From the NCBI RefSeq assembly GCF_000235425.2, contig NZ_KI912266.1, positions 7,246,720 through 7,310,719 of the forward strand: a stretch of DNA of 64,000 bases. The letters are read 5' to 3'. Positions 17,523-26,233 of the stretch are shown piece after piece. The notes beneath the pieces are model-generated. The model searched no databases and was not told the DNA's origin. It saw nothing but the letters and a program-made list of their open reading frames with translations. How positions within the stretch are numbered: the stretch's first letter is position 1; each line of letters begins with the position of its first letter. Made by a program: the position numbers and the translations under genes. This DNA comes from Pseudofrankia saprophytica (lineage in GTDB: Bacteria > Actinomycetota > Actinomycetes > Frankiales > Frankiaceae).

Positions 17523-17552
17523 CATATAGTGCACGGCCAGGTGCATCATATG
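17523..17552. promoter_or_regulatory. Long inverted repeat in the NTF2/LLM divergent promoter
   Basis: Arms CATATAGTGCAC and GTGCATCATATG (10 of 12 positions complementary) flank a six-base GGCCAG spacer. It lies 33 bp from the NTF2-like GTG and 86 bp from the LLM ATG, where it could control both. It does not match the TTGTACCG operator. Confidence 0.6.
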
Positions 17553-17637
17553 AACCGTCGACCAGGGTCGCCGGAGCTCGGACACGCCGCCCCGGCGACC
17601 GCGACGGGCCCGAGTGAGGACTACGGAGGCTATCCGG

Positions 17638-18525
17638 ATGAGGCTCGGCGTCACCTTCCCGCAGAACGAGCTGGCCGGCGATCCGGACGCGCTCCGGCAG
17701 TTCGCGATGGCCGCCGAGCAGCTCGGGTACGACCATCTGCTGCTGTACGACCACGTCGTCGGCGCCGTCCACGGCGTGGACCGGCAGCCACCGTTGCCGG
17801 AGCGCTCCTATGACGAGAAGGACCCGTTCCACGACCCGCTGGTCGCCTTCGGCTACCTCGCCGCGGTCACCCGGCGGATCGAGCTCGTCACCGGGATCCT
17901 GATCCTCCCGCAGCGCCAGACGGCCCTGGTCGCCCGGCAGGCGGCCGACGTCGATCTGTTCTCCGGCGGGCGGCTGCGACTCGGCGTCGGCATCGGCTAC
18001 AACCCGGTCGAGTACCACGCGCTCGGAGCGGATTGGTCCACCCGCGGCCGCCGGCTCGACGAGCAGATCCCCTACCTTCGCCGGCTGTGGTCCGGCGAGC
18101 CCCATCAGTTCAGCGGCCAGTTCGACCAGATCGACCGCGCCGCCCTGTGTCCACCACCGAACGGGCCGATCCCCATCTGGCTCGGCGGCTCGTCCGAGGC
18201 CGCGTTCCGCCGCGCGGCCCGCCTCGCCGACGGGTTCATCTTCGGCTACGGACTACGCGAGGATGCCACCCTCGCCTGGCAGCGGGTCCAGGAGCTGCTG
18301 CGCGCGCAGGGCCGCGCTCCGGAGGACTTCCGGGCGTTGTTCAACCTGCTGCCGAGCGAGCCGGGCAGCTGGCTCGGGCAGACGGTGGCGGCCCTCCCGC
18401 GGCTGCGCGACGCCGGCGCGACCGACGTCGCCGTGACCAGCGCCCGCAACGGGCTGACCACCCTCGACCAGCACCTCGACTTCATCGCCGAGATGAAGCA
18501 GCGAGCCGACGCCGCCCTCGGCTAG
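17638..18525 (+). CDS. LLM-class F420-dependent oxidoreductase
   Basis: A 295-residue luciferase-fold enzyme, with AEQLGYDHLLLYDHVVG in the N-terminal region, DLFSGGRLRLGVGIGYNPVEYHALG at about residue 105, and PIPIWLGGSSEAAFRRAARLADGF near 180. These fit the TIGR03619-like F420 group. ATG 17638 has GGAGG eight bases upstream, better than an ATG 24 bases earlier. It is the third such enzyme within 16 kb. The divergent partner encodes an NTF2-like protein, and the pair probably handle a common intermediate. Confidence 0.9.
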   Translation: MRLGVTFPQNELAGDPDALRQFAMAAEQLGYDHLLLYDHVVGAVHGVDRQPPLPERSYDEKDPFHDPLVAFGYLAAVTRRIELVTGILILPQRQTALVARQAADVDLFSGGRLRLGVGIGYNPVEYHALGADWSTRGRRLDEQIPYLRRLWSGEPHQFSGQFDQIDRAALCPPPNGPIPIWLGGSSEAAFRRAARLADGFIFGYGLREDATLAWQRVQELLRAQGRAPEDFRALFNLLPSEPGSWLGQTVAALPRLRDAGATDVAVTSARNGLTTLDQHLDFIAEMKQRADAALG

Positions 18526-18555
18526 TCGACGGCCGCCAGGGTCGCCCCCCACCCA

Positions 18556-18630
18556 TGATCGCTGTGAGCGCGCCCCGGTGGTCGCGGACAGGCCCACATC
18601 GTGACCACGGCGGGGCACAAACGGCGATCA
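18556..18630. repeat. 75-bp imperfect palindromic element, copy 1
   Basis: It starts and ends with TGATC/GATCA and folds on itself (TGATCGC... with ...GCGATCA; GGTGGTC with GACCAC). An element of identical length and similar sequence is at 26071-26145, and a looser relative at 49766-49842. It lies between convergent genes and could also act as a terminator. Confidence 0.65.
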
Positions 18631-18691
18631 CGCGCGGGATCGAGCGGGCGAACCCCGGCGGGTCCGGAAGTGCGGGACGTAGTCGACGGCG

Positions 18692-19723
18692 CTACTCGTA
18701 GAAGTGGGCCAGGAAGTGCGTCGACCAGTCCAGGGGATCGCGGGGCACGTAGTAGCCGGTCTCGTCCTGGATGGCCGCCCAGTTGGCGGCGACGTCGTCG
18801 ACGTCGACCTTGGCCGGGTCGGGGTTGAGGTAGCCCTCCGTGACACCGACGAAGAGCCGCGAGAATCGGCCCCCGCCCGCCAGGTACACCTCACCGCTGA
18901 CGCCGCACTCCTCGTGCGCCAGGTAGGCGACCATGGGGGCGACGGCGGCCGCGCTCAGGTCCGGGACGGCGCGGAATCCCTCGGTCAGCGGGGCGCTGCC
19001 GGGCGGGGCGGCGTCCGCCGGCGCATCGCCCGTCGACGCGGCGCTGGTCGCGGGGGTGTCCGCCGGGGCGCTGTCGGCCGGGGTGCCGTCGGCGGGGGCG
19101 CTGGACGCGGGCTTGTTGGCAAGCCGGGTCATCGCGTTCGGGCCGATGACGTTGATCCGGATGTTCTGCTTGCCGGCCGCCGCGGTCATGCTTCGCGCCA
19201 TGCCGATCATGGATGCCTTCGACGTCGCGTAGCCGAGGTTGTCCGCGAGCCCGAACATGCCGATCGACGTCGTCAGCACGATGCGCCCGTAGCCCTGCTC
19301 CACCATGTGCGGCCACGCCGCGCGCACGGTGTTGAACGAGCCCTTCACGTGCACGTCCAGGTGCGCCTCGAGATTGGCGAGGTCGATGTCCGGAAGGCCC
19401 GCCCACACCATGTTCCCGGCATTGTTGATCAGGACGTCGATGCGTCCGAACTCGCCGATGGCGGCGTCCACGACCGACTGGCCGCCCTCGACGGTCGACA
19501 CGTCGCTGAAGTTCGCGATCGCGGTGCCACCGGCGGCACGGATCCCGTCGACGACCCTGTTCGCCGGCGCGGCATTGGCCCCGACGCCCGTCGACGAGCC
19601 GCCTAGGTCGTTCACGACCACCTTGGCCCCGAGCTGGGCCAGCAGGACCGCGTAGGCCCGTCCGATGCCACGGCCGGCACCCGTCACCGCCGCGACCCGT
19701 CCGTCGAAGGAGATCCTGCTCAT
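18692..19723 (-). CDS. SDR-family dehydrogenase with a low-complexity insertion
   Basis: A 343-residue short-chain dehydrogenase related to the MFE-2/17-beta-HSD4 type 3-hydroxyacyl-CoA dehydrogenases. It has TGAGRGIG for NAD(P) binding, the NDLGGS segment typical of that group, NNAG, a catalytic Ser in LTTSIGMFG and the YATSK pair. Residues about 204-246, after NVIGPNAMTRLANK, are a run of Ala, Pro, Ser, Asp and Thr not found in normal SDRs and sit where the substrate lid should be. The ATG at 19723 has GGAAGG eleven bases upstream. It is divergent from an NTF2-like gene with a TTGTACCG operator between them. A beta-oxidation role is likely. Confidence 0.88.
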   Translation of the reverse strand: MSRISFDGRVAAVTGAGRGIGRAYAVLLAQLGAKVVVNDLGGSSTGVGANAAPANRVVDGIRAAGGTAIANFSDVSTVEGGQSVVDAAIGEFGRIDVLINNAGNMVWAGLPDIDLANLEAHLDVHVKGSFNTVRAAWPHMVEQGYGRIVLTTSIGMFGLADNLGYATSKASMIGMARSMTAAAGKQNIRINVIGPNAMTRLANKPASSAPADGTPADSAPADTPATSAASTGDAPADAAPPGSAPLTEGFRAVPDLSAAAVAPMVAYLAHEECGVSGEVYLAGGGRFSRLFVGVTEGYLNPDPAKVDVDDVAANWAAIQDETGYYVPRDPLDWSTHFLAHFYE

Positions 19724-19788
19724 CAGGGTGGCACCCTTCCTCTCCACGGCGGGCGCCCGCACCAGGGCGGACGCGACGCTAGGCTTCC

Positions 19789-19805
19789 TTGTACCGATCG
19801 GTCAA
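19789..19805. promoter_or_regulatory. TTGTACCG-type operator, site 1
   Basis: TTGTACCGATCGGTCAA lies between the divergent SDR (start 19723) and NTF2-like (start 19825) genes, 20 bp before the latter. It matches the consensus TTGTACCGNNCGGTCMA fully. Confidence 0.72.
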
Positions 19806-19824
19806 CTTACTCCGGAGGAGCCGC

Positions 19825-20217
19825 ATGAGCGCCGACTATGCCGATGCCGTCGCACGGATCAGCGACACCATCGCGGCGTACGCGCAGGCCGTGGACGACG
19901 CCCGCACCGAGGACGTCGTCGCCACCTTCCTGCCCGACGGGTCGGCGTCCTTCCCCGGCTCGGAGGTGCTGCACGGCCACGACGCGATCCGCGCGACGTA
20001 CTCCAAGCTGACGCCGGGGGTGCCCCAGCGGCACGTCGTGCTGAACATCCACGTGACCGACTTCGACGGCGAGTCGGCCAGCGCGACGAGCGACCTGCTC
20101 TTCCTGGTCAAGGCCGAGAAGGGCTGGAGGGTCCAGCTCGTCGGCCGCTACACCGACCGCCTGCGGGCGAGCGGCGAGGCGTGGCTGTTCGCGAGCCGTG
20201 AGCTGGTCTTCGTCTGA
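19825..20217 (+). CDS. SnoaL/NTF2-like small protein
   Basis: A 130-residue single-domain NTF2-like protein: an N-terminal helix AVARISDTIAAYAQAVDDARTEDVVATFLPDGSASFPGSE, then HGHDAIRATYSKL and a beta-sheet ending in GWRVQLVGRYTDRL. The family covers ketosteroid-isomerase-like enzymes and dehydratases. ATG 19825 follows GGAGGAG with good spacing. The operator at 19789 suggests control with the divergent SDR. A perfect 19-bp-stem hairpin follows the gene. The actual substrate is unknown. Confidence 0.85.
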   Translation: MSADYADAVARISDTIAAYAQAVDDARTEDVVATFLPDGSASFPGSEVLHGHDAIRATYSKLTPGVPQRHVVLNIHVTDFDGESASATSDLLFLVKAEKGWRVQLVGRYTDRLRASGEAWLFASRELVFV

Positions 20218-20229
20218 GCGGAGAAGCCC

Positions 20230-20276
20230 GCGCCCGGAGGCACCGTGCGAGGAACAGGCACGGTGCCTCCGGGCGC
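20230..20276. terminator. Perfect 19-bp-stem bidirectional terminator
   Basis: Arms 20230-20248 and 20258-20276 are perfectly complementary around a nine-base GAGGAACAG loop. It lies 12 bases after the NTF2-like stop and 21 bases beyond the convergent monooxygenase stop, so it can serve both genes. Confidence 0.85.
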
Positions 20277-20297
20277 AGGGCAAGGAAGCCGGCTCGG

Positions 20298-21881
20298 TCA
20301 GCCAAGGAAGCCCGAGTAGCCGCTCTCGACCGTCTTCTCCATCACCCGCAGCAATGCCGGCCGGCCAGCCGGGTTCAGCAGGAAACGCCGTGGCTTGCCC
20401 TCCACGTTCGTCCCGTAGTACTGGCCGTGCTCGACGAAGGTGGAGAACGGCAGGGCCTTCGCCATCGTGGCGGCCCATCTCTCCTCGGTCTCGAGCGGGA
20501 CCTCGATGCGGTCCTGGCCGCGCTCGCGCGCGCGGCAGATCAGGTCGGCGACGAAGTCGACCTGATCACCGCCATAGCGCGGGTTGTTGCCCGCGGCGCC
20601 GTGCGGGCCACCCGGGAAGAAGAAGTTCGGGAAGCGGTGGCACATCAGGCCCAGGAAGGTGCGCGGGCCGTCCGCCCAGTACTCGTTCAGGGTCAGTCCG
20701 TCCACACCGCGGATGCCCATGCCCAGCATCGCGCCGGTGGCGAAGTCGAACCCGGTCGCCCAGACGATGATGTCGAACTCGCGCAGCCCGTCCGCCGTCT
20801 CGATGCCGGCCTCGGTGAGCCGGACGAACGGGTGGCGGCGCGTCGAGACCAGTTCGACGTTCGGCCGGTTGAACATCTCGTAGTAGTCGGTGACGAACGG
20901 CGGCCGCAGCGAGCCGTACCCGAGGTCCGGGATGAGCAGATCCGCGACCGCCTGGTCGGCGACGATCCCGCGGATCTTCTCCTCGATGAAGTCGCAGAAC
21001 TCCTTGTTCGCCTTGGGGTCCAGCATCATGTCTTCGTAGTTGCTGTTCATCTTGGCGAACCCGGGGCTGTTCCAGATCCGCTCGTAGAACTCCCAGCGCT
21101 GGTCCTTCGCGTCATCGAAGGTCTTGCGGCCCGACGGCTCGTGCAGGAAGCCCGCGACCGAGACGGCGAGCGTGCTCCTGATCTTCTCGAAGCTCGCCTT
21201 GAGCTCGGCCTGCTGCTCGGCGGAGATCGGGTGGTTGTTGAGCGGCGTACACCACGTCGGCGTGCGCTGGTACAGCGTCAGCGACGCCGCCTGCTCGGCG
21301 ATGACCGGCGCGACCTGCACCCCGGAGGAGCCGGTGCCGACCACGGCCACGCGTTTGCCGGTGAAGTCGACGGCCGTCGCCGGCCACCGGCCGGTGTGGT
21401 ACTGCTCGCCGGCGAACGTCGCGCGCCCGGGCACGTCCGGGTACTGCGGCACCGAGAGCACACCCGTCGTACTGACCAGGTAGGTGGAGCGGACTACATG
21501 CCCGTCCGCGGTCCGCGTCGTCCAGGTCCGCGAGCCCTCGTCCCACTCCGCGGCGTCGACCTTGCTGCCGAATCGGATGAGGCGGCGAAGGTCGAACCGG
21601 TCGACCACGTGGTTGATGTAGCGCTCGGTCTCCGGCTGGCCGGCGAACTCCTCGCTCCACTCCCACTCATGCCAGAGCTCCTCCGAGAAGAGGTAGCCGT
21701 AGGTGTAGCTCTCGGAGTCGAAGCGGCACCCGGGGTAGCGGTTCCAGTACCAGGTACCGCCCACGCCGTCGCCCTGCTCGAGCAGTTGCACGGAGTACCC
21801 GTCACGCTGCGCGCGGTAGAGCTGGTTGATTCCGAGGATGCCCGCGCCCACGATGACGATGTCGACGTCTGCTTTTCCCAT
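20298..21881 (-). CDS. Flavin-dependent Baeyer-Villiger-type monooxygenase
   Basis: A 527-residue NADPH/FAD monooxygenase that inserts oxygen next to a ketone to give an ester or lactone. Two Rossmann motifs are present (VGAGILG near the N-terminus and VGTGSSG near residue 180). The BVMO fingerprint FxGxxxHxxxWP appears as FAGEQYHTGRWP just before the second. WYWNRYPGCRFDSES, ATGFDFATG and the C-terminal GGPHGAAGNNPR also match cyclohexanone-monooxygenase relatives. ATG 21881 has GGGAG five bases upstream. Two TTGTACCG operators lie in the divergent promoter shared with the acyl-CoA synthetase gene. Together with the cyclase-type hydrolase at 32240, it points to oxidative opening of a saturated ring ketone. 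Confidence 0.93.
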   Translation of the reverse strand: MGKADVDIVIVGAGILGINQLYRAQRDGYSVQLLEQGDGVGGTWYWNRYPGCRFDSESYTYGYLFSEELWHEWEWSEEFAGQPETERYINHVVDRFDLRRLIRFGSKVDAAEWDEGSRTWTTRTADGHVVRSTYLVSTTGVLSVPQYPDVPGRATFAGEQYHTGRWPATAVDFTGKRVAVVGTGSSGVQVAPVIAEQAASLTLYQRTPTWCTPLNNHPISAEQQAELKASFEKIRSTLAVSVAGFLHEPSGRKTFDDAKDQRWEFYERIWNSPGFAKMNSNYEDMMLDPKANKEFCDFIEEKIRGIVADQAVADLLIPDLGYGSLRPPFVTDYYEMFNRPNVELVSTRRHPFVRLTEAGIETADGLREFDIIVWATGFDFATGAMLGMGIRGVDGLTLNEYWADGPRTFLGLMCHRFPNFFFPGGPHGAAGNNPRYGGDQVDFVADLICRARERGQDRIEVPLETEERWAATMAKALPFSTFVEHGQYYGTNVEGKPRRFLLNPAGRPALLRVMEKTVESGYSGFLG

Positions 21882-21966
21882 GTCTCCCACATCGGTCGCG
21901 ATCACATCGGTCGCGGCGGTACACCCATAGATCTTTTTGCGCCGAGATTCCCTGCGTCTAGATCTT

Positions 21967-21983
21967 TTGTACCGACCGGTCCA
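21967..21983. promoter_or_regulatory. TTGTACCG-type operator, site 2
   Basis: TTGTACCGACCGGTCCA, identical to site 6 on the opposite strand at 43211. It is 86 bp upstream of the BVMO start. Confidence 0.72.
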
Positions 21984-22127
21984 GAGATTCATGAAGCTAT
22001 CCCGACGCCCTCTGGAGCGTCAAGGCGACGAAGTTCCCGGCCGAACGGGCCAGGTGGGCCCCGCCTGGCCCGGGACACCGCGGGCACCCGTTGAACCGGC
22101 CGGGAGATCCGGCTACCGTCACGCTGT

Positions 22128-22144
22128 TTGTACCGGCCGGTCCA
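22128..22144. promoter_or_regulatory. TTGTACCG-type operator, site 3
   Basis: TTGTACCGGCCGGTCCA, differing from site 2 by one spacer base. It is 85 bp upstream of the acyl-CoA synthetase start. Confidence 0.72.
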
Positions 22145-22228
22145 GAGGCCAGAGGACGCGCGAAAATGATCTACTTCCGCGTACCCGGAGGCCGCTGTCC
22201 CCGAGATCGCTAGGTGGAGGCAGGCTCG

Positions 22229-23755
22229 ATGAGCGCTCCGGACATGAACTGGGTCGGCGTCCTCGCCCACCACGCGGACCGCGCTCCGGAGAAGCCCTTC
22301 GCCGTCTATGAGGGCGACACCGTCACCTACCGGCACGCCCTCGAGCGCACGACCGCCGTGGCCGCCGGCCTGCGGGCCCGCGGGATCGGCGCGGGCGACG
22401 TCGTCGCCCTGCTCGCCTACAACAGCGTCGACTTCCTGACGACGATCTTCGCGGCGAACTATCTCGGCGCGGCCGTCATGCCGCTCAACTGGCGGCTCGC
22501 GGCGGCGGAGCTGGAGTACATCCTCGACCACGCCCAGGCGCGCGCGCTCGTGGTGGACCAGGAGCTGGTCGCGCTCGCGACCGACGCGACCAAGCGGCTG
22601 CCCGCCCTGGCGCGCGTCGCCATCGCGGCGGCGGCCCCCGACGGATGGGAACGCTTCGCCGACCTCGCCGACGGCTCGGCGCCGCCGGCCGAGCGCGCCC
22701 CGGCAGCCGGCGACGACATCCAGCGGCTCATGTACACCTCGGGCACGACCGGACGCCCCAAGGGCGTGATGATCACCCACGCCAACCTCGCGTGGAAGAA
22801 CTACGCCCACATCACCGAGTTCGGCTTCACCGCCGCGGACATCGGCCTCGCCTGCGGCCCGCTGTACCACGTCGGCGCCCTCGACCTGGTGACCACGTCG
22901 ATCATCGCGGCGGGCGGGACGACCCATGTTCACCAGACCTTCGACGCCGCCCGCGTGGTCGACGACATCGAACGGTCACGGATCACCGTCGTGTGGATGG
23001 CCCCGGCGATGGTCCGCGCGGTCCTCGACCTGCCGGGCGTCGACGGACGCGACCTGTCGTCGGTCCGCGTGCTGATCGGCGGCGGCGAGAAGATGCCGCT
23101 CCCGCTCATCGACCGCATCCAGAAGGTCTTCCCGTCGGCGTGGTTCGCCGACGCCTACGGCCTCACCGAGACGGTCTCCGGCGACACCTTCCTCGACGCC
23201 GGCAGCATCCGCGCCAAGCGCGGCAGCGTCGGCCGGGAATGCCTGTACCTGGAGCTCGACATCTGGGACGAGGACGGGCGGAGGCTGCCCGCCGGCGAGG
23301 CCGGCGAGATCGTGCTGCGCGGGCCGAAGGTCTTCAAGGGCTACTGGCGGGACCCCGAGGCGACCGACCGCGCCTTCGCCGGCGGCTGGTTCCACACCGG
23401 CGACATCGGCGTGCGCGACGAGGACGGCTACGTCTTCATCGTCGACCGCCTCAAGGACATGATCCTCTCCGGCGGGGAGAACATCGCCGGCTCCGAGGTC
23501 GAGCGCGTCCTCTACGAGCACCCGGCGGTGCTCGAGGCCGCCGTCGTCGGCCGCCCCGACGAGAAGTGGGGCGAGGTCCCGGTCGCCTTCGTCGCTCCCA
23601 GGCCGGGTGTTTCGGTGACCGCGGACGAGCTCGTCGAGCACTGCCGCGGCAGCCTCGCGAAGTTCAAGGTGCCGAAGGCGGTCACCTTCATCGACGCCCT
23701 CCCCCGCAACCCCTCGGGCAAAATCCTCAAGCGCGAGCTGCGCGGACAGCTGTAA
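22229..23755 (+). CDS. Acyl-CoA synthetase (AMP-forming ligase)
   Basis: A 508-residue adenylate-forming enzyme that activates a carboxylic acid with ATP and joins it to CoA. All core motifs are intact: the phosphate-binding MYTSGTTGRPKGVM near residue 170, YGLTE near 310, the hinge region IVDRLKDMILSGGENI near 410, and the catalytic lysine in RNPSGKILKREL at the C-terminus. ATG 22229 has GGAGG eight bases upstream. An operator at 22128 places it under the same control as the divergent Baeyer-Villiger enzyme. The length and motif style fit the FadD/long-chain or aromatic acid groups; the substrate cannot be told. Confidence 0.94.
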   Translation: MSAPDMNWVGVLAHHADRAPEKPFAVYEGDTVTYRHALERTTAVAAGLRARGIGAGDVVALLAYNSVDFLTTIFAANYLGAAVMPLNWRLAAAELEYILDHAQARALVVDQELVALATDATKRLPALARVAIAAAAPDGWERFADLADGSAPPAERAPAAGDDIQRLMYTSGTTGRPKGVMITHANLAWKNYAHITEFGFTAADIGLACGPLYHVGALDLVTTSIIAAGGTTHVHQTFDAARVVDDIERSRITVVWMAPAMVRAVLDLPGVDGRDLSSVRVLIGGGEKMPLPLIDRIQKVFPSAWFADAYGLTETVSGDTFLDAGSIRAKRGSVGRECLYLELDIWDEDGRRLPAGEAGEIVLRGPKVFKGYWRDPEATDRAFAGGWFHTGDIGVRDEDGYVFIVDRLKDMILSGGENIAGSEVERVLYEHPAVLEAAVVGRPDEKWGEVPVAFVAPRPGVSVTADELVEHCRGSLAKFKVPKAVTFIDALPRNPSGKILKRELRGQL

Positions 23756-23903
23756 CGGCGGTCGCGGGGAGCCGTCGCATGGCGCGCCGTCGCAGGACGA
23801 GCCCGTCGCGCGCTGGTCCTCGGTGTTCCGGCCCGGCGCGATGGCCAGCGGGGCCGCGGGACGACGTGCCGGACCGAGAAACCAGCGGGGTACGGTCCTT
23901 GGC

Positions 23904-24404
23904 ATGGAGTCGCTTCCGCGCCCACCGGCCCTGCGGGTGATGCACGCGAACACCGCCGGGGAACGCGAGATCCTGGAGGCGTTCCTGGACTTCTACCGGG
24001 ACGTCGTCGCGCACAAGGCGCTGGGCGTCGGCGACCAGGAGGCCAGCCGGCGGCTCGTACCGTCGGCCACCACGCTCGCGGGCCTGGTGCGGCACCTGAC
24101 CACGGTGGAGCGCAACTGGTTCCACCGGCTGACGGGCGAGGACCCGGACCTGCCCGAGAACTCGTGGGAACTTACCGACACCGACCTGCTGGACACGCTG
24201 CTGAAGGACTACGACCGGGCCTGCGCCGCGTCCCGCGCGGCGGCGGCCGGGTTCGCGCTGGACGACGTCGTGCCGCACCCGGACGCGGGCGAGGTGTCGG
24301 TGCGCTGGATCTACGTCCACATGATCGAGGAGACCGCCCGCCACGCGGGCCACGCCGACATCCTGCGCGAGCTCACCGACGGCACCACCGGCGTCCTCGG
24401 CTGA
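23904..24404 (+). CDS. DinB/DUF664-family protein
   Basis: A 166-residue four-helix-bundle protein of the DinB superfamily. The metal-binding histidines can be seen in TLAGLVRHLTTVERNWFHRL (residues about 55-75) and in the C-terminal HMIEETARHAGHADILRE. Some relatives are mycothiol- or bacillithiol-dependent transferases, but most actinobacterial DUF664 proteins have no assigned reaction. ATG 23904 is preceded by a weak GGTCCTTGGC leader; an in-frame extension to 23823 is repetitive and less likely. It lies 148 bp after the synthetase and closes the catabolic block. Confidence 0.8.
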   Translation: MESLPRPPALRVMHANTAGEREILEAFLDFYRDVVAHKALGVGDQEASRRLVPSATTLAGLVRHLTTVERNWFHRLTGEDPDLPENSWELTDTDLLDTLLKDYDRACAASRAAAAGFALDDVVPHPDAGEVSVRWIYVHMIEETARHAGHADILRELTDGTTGVLG

Positions 24405-24695
24405 CCCGTCGCCCGTCAGCCGACGACGAACGCGACAGGCCGCGTCGGACGCTCACACGCTGATCGCCTGGCCGGCCGGACACCCGCCTTTCTGGGTCGA
24501 CGACGAGATCACCGAGGTCGACTGCGCCCGGGCGAAACGCACCATCGAGAACACGCCCACCTTCATCTGGTCGTGTCGCCGACCTTGTGGCCGGTCAGGT
24601 GGCGGCCCAGCGAAGCCAGCGGTGTGAGGTATCGCCGGGAGCCACCGGGATGAGCAACGGCAGTGAGATCGGCTCCGTCCACAGGACCCTTGCGA
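24405..24695. other. Gap with no recognisable gene
   Basis: About 290 bp between the DinB gene and the next open frame. A short open stretch on the plus strand (about 24460-24575, reading WPAGHPPFWVDDEIT and on to TFIW) looks like a gene fragment but I cannot assign it. No hairpin or promoter stands out. Confidence 0.3.
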
Positions 24696-24796
24696 GTGTC
24701 GGAAGATGTCAAGGTGACCTCAGTGGACGCGCTTGACGAGGTGCTACGAGGCATCGTCCGGGTGCGGGTAACCGAGGGTGGTGTTTCCGGGATCGG

Positions 24797-25597
24797 GTGC
24801 TGGGTGACCGTGTCGTGCTGGACATGGCCGATCCGGCGGCACTGCGCTTGCTCCGTGGTGCCCTGGCTGTAGATCAGACCACCGACGGGTACTGCATGTG
24901 TGCCGGGGAGCTTGCTTTCGAGTTCTTCGACGGGAGCGGTTGGCGTATCGCCGTCGTGGGTTTTCATCACGGCGCCTCGCTGCGCTGGCAGGGATGGGAT
25001 GGCGACGTCCGGCTGCGTGACGGTGGCCGGGTGTTGCACTGGCTCGCCGACCACGGCGTTGTCGATCCGCTGGCGCGGGCGGCGAAGCGGCAACGCGCAC
25101 GTCAGGAGGCACAACTCGCTCAGGAACGCTGGAAGACCGCGGCGCCCGCCGCCGTACGTGACCTTGTGGATCTGGCGGTGGCCGCCAGTGGCTCCAGTGG
25201 AGTCCTTCCACGGAGCGTGTGCAGCCTGGTCGGCCGGCGTCTCGCGGAGGCCATCCCAGACCGGGTCGAACGAGCTGCCGCCCTGCTGATCTGGTACGGC
25301 TCAGGGACGGGACGCTGTTCCGGCTACCCGGTACACGAAGCGCTGCCGGCATCCGCTCTCAGCGATACGCCGATCGGTGATCTCGTTGAGGCCCTGCAGC
25401 TTTTTCCCACCGACGCTCGAATTGTGGCCGGTGCCGTGCGGCATCTCTGCAGCTGGAAGAGCCGCACCCATCAGGCGCGGGACATCACTCGACTGTCGCC
25501 TGAGCTGCGGGCACGACTGCTTGCTGTGGCGTGCGAATCGGGCGACGACGACAAGCATCGCCGCGCAGAGCGGTGGCTGGGTGTTTACGCGGGGTGA
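24797..25597 (+). CDS. Hypothetical protein, probably 5'-frameshifted
   Basis: A 266-residue frame with no family I recognise. Its N-terminal half has GYCMCAGELAFEFFDGSGWRIAVVGFHHG and its C-terminal half is a helical, leucine- and arginine-rich segment. The frame opens at a GTG at 24797 with a poor ribosome site. Just upstream, in the neighbouring frame from a GTG at 24696, an open reading (VSEDVKVTSVDALDEVL...VSGIG) runs straight into it. Adding one G in the GGGTG at about 24796 would give VSGIGVLGDRVVLD without a break. The gene is therefore probably a one-base deletion mutant, or the sequence has an error there; the intact protein would start at 24696. Confidence 0.5.
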   Translation: MLGDRVVLDMADPAALRLLRGALAVDQTTDGYCMCAGELAFEFFDGSGWRIAVVGFHHGASLRWQGWDGDVRLRDGGRVLHWLADHGVVDPLARAAKRQRARQEAQLAQERWKTAAPAAVRDLVDLAVAASGSSGVLPRSVCSLVGRRLAEAIPDRVERAAALLIWYGSGTGRCSGYPVHEALPASALSDTPIGDLVEALQLFPTDARIVAGAVRHLCSWKSRTHQARDITRLSPELRARLLAVACESGDDDKHRRAERWLGVYAG

Positions 25598-25760
25598 CAG
25601 CCGCGCGGCACAAAGTTAGCCCGCATTTGTTGGCACGACAGAAAATACGCCTGCCACGCGAGTCGGCGCGGCACCACAGGTGACCGAGCATTCTTGTCAG
25701 CGGGTAAGACCATAGTTTGGGTGCGACCGACTGTGACCGCGACATGGATCTCCGATGATT

Positions 25761-25990
25761 TTAGAATGGACACGAATCTCCATCGGTCGACCGCCGTTCA
25801 CCGTTGACCCTGCGCACGGTCGAGGGCATGTCTGCATAGATGATGGCACCACTATTTCTGTCTTCGGTGGAAAGTAGGCCCTCTTCCTCGTTTGTATTGG
25901 TGTCGACCCGATACGTCCGGCCGGCGGGACTCGTCCAGATGAAGACGCCTGATTCTGGCTGGTCCAGCGTCCAGCCACCTCGATGGTCAA
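25761..25990 (-). pseudogene. 3' remnant of a DUF222/HNH (13E12-type) gene
   Basis: In one minus-strand frame the sequence reads GGWTLDQPESGVFIWTSPAG and continues RTYRVDTNTNEEEG before a short tail and stop. This is the tail that normally follows the HHH of the HNH motif in DUF222 proteins. No start or body precedes it. The DUF222 gene at 31669 lacks precisely this part, in the same orientation, so the two may be halves of one gene. Confidence 0.6.
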
Positions 25991-26070
25991 GGCCTTCATT
26001 TGTGGCGTGGCGCAGAGGACCGGGACGCGCGAGCTCCCGCCTGCGGCCCCCGACGGTGGGGCCCGCGGCT

Positions 26071-26145
26071 TGATCGCTGTTTGTGCACTCGGGTGGTCGC
26101 GATCTGGCCCCGCAGGCAACCACGGCAGGGCACAAACCGAGATCA
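26071..26145. repeat. 75-bp imperfect palindromic element, copy 2
   Basis: Exactly as long as copy 1 at 18556 and aligned without gaps, with the ends TGATCGCTGT and GAGATCA and shared internal GGTGGTCGCG and ACCACGGC.GGGCACAAAC. The two halves are imperfectly complementary. Confidence 0.65.
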
Positions 26146-26233
26146 CCGAGCGGCTGGCGCGTCGGGCCGGAGCGTTCGCCGTCACAGAACTGCGGAGTGA
26201 CTTCTCCGTGTGATCGGCTGGTGGGGAAATCGG

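Larger units (their letters stand above)
21882..22228. promoter_or_regulatory. Divergent promoter region with two operators
   Basis: This 347-bp gap holds TTGTACCGACCGGTCCA at 21967-21983 and TTGTACCGGCCGGTCCA at 22128-22144, 161 bp apart in the same orientation. One is 86 bp from the monooxygenase start and the other 85 bp from the synthetase start, so each probably serves one promoter. The AT-rich stretch at 21935-21970 may hold the monooxygenase promoter. Confidence 0.7.
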
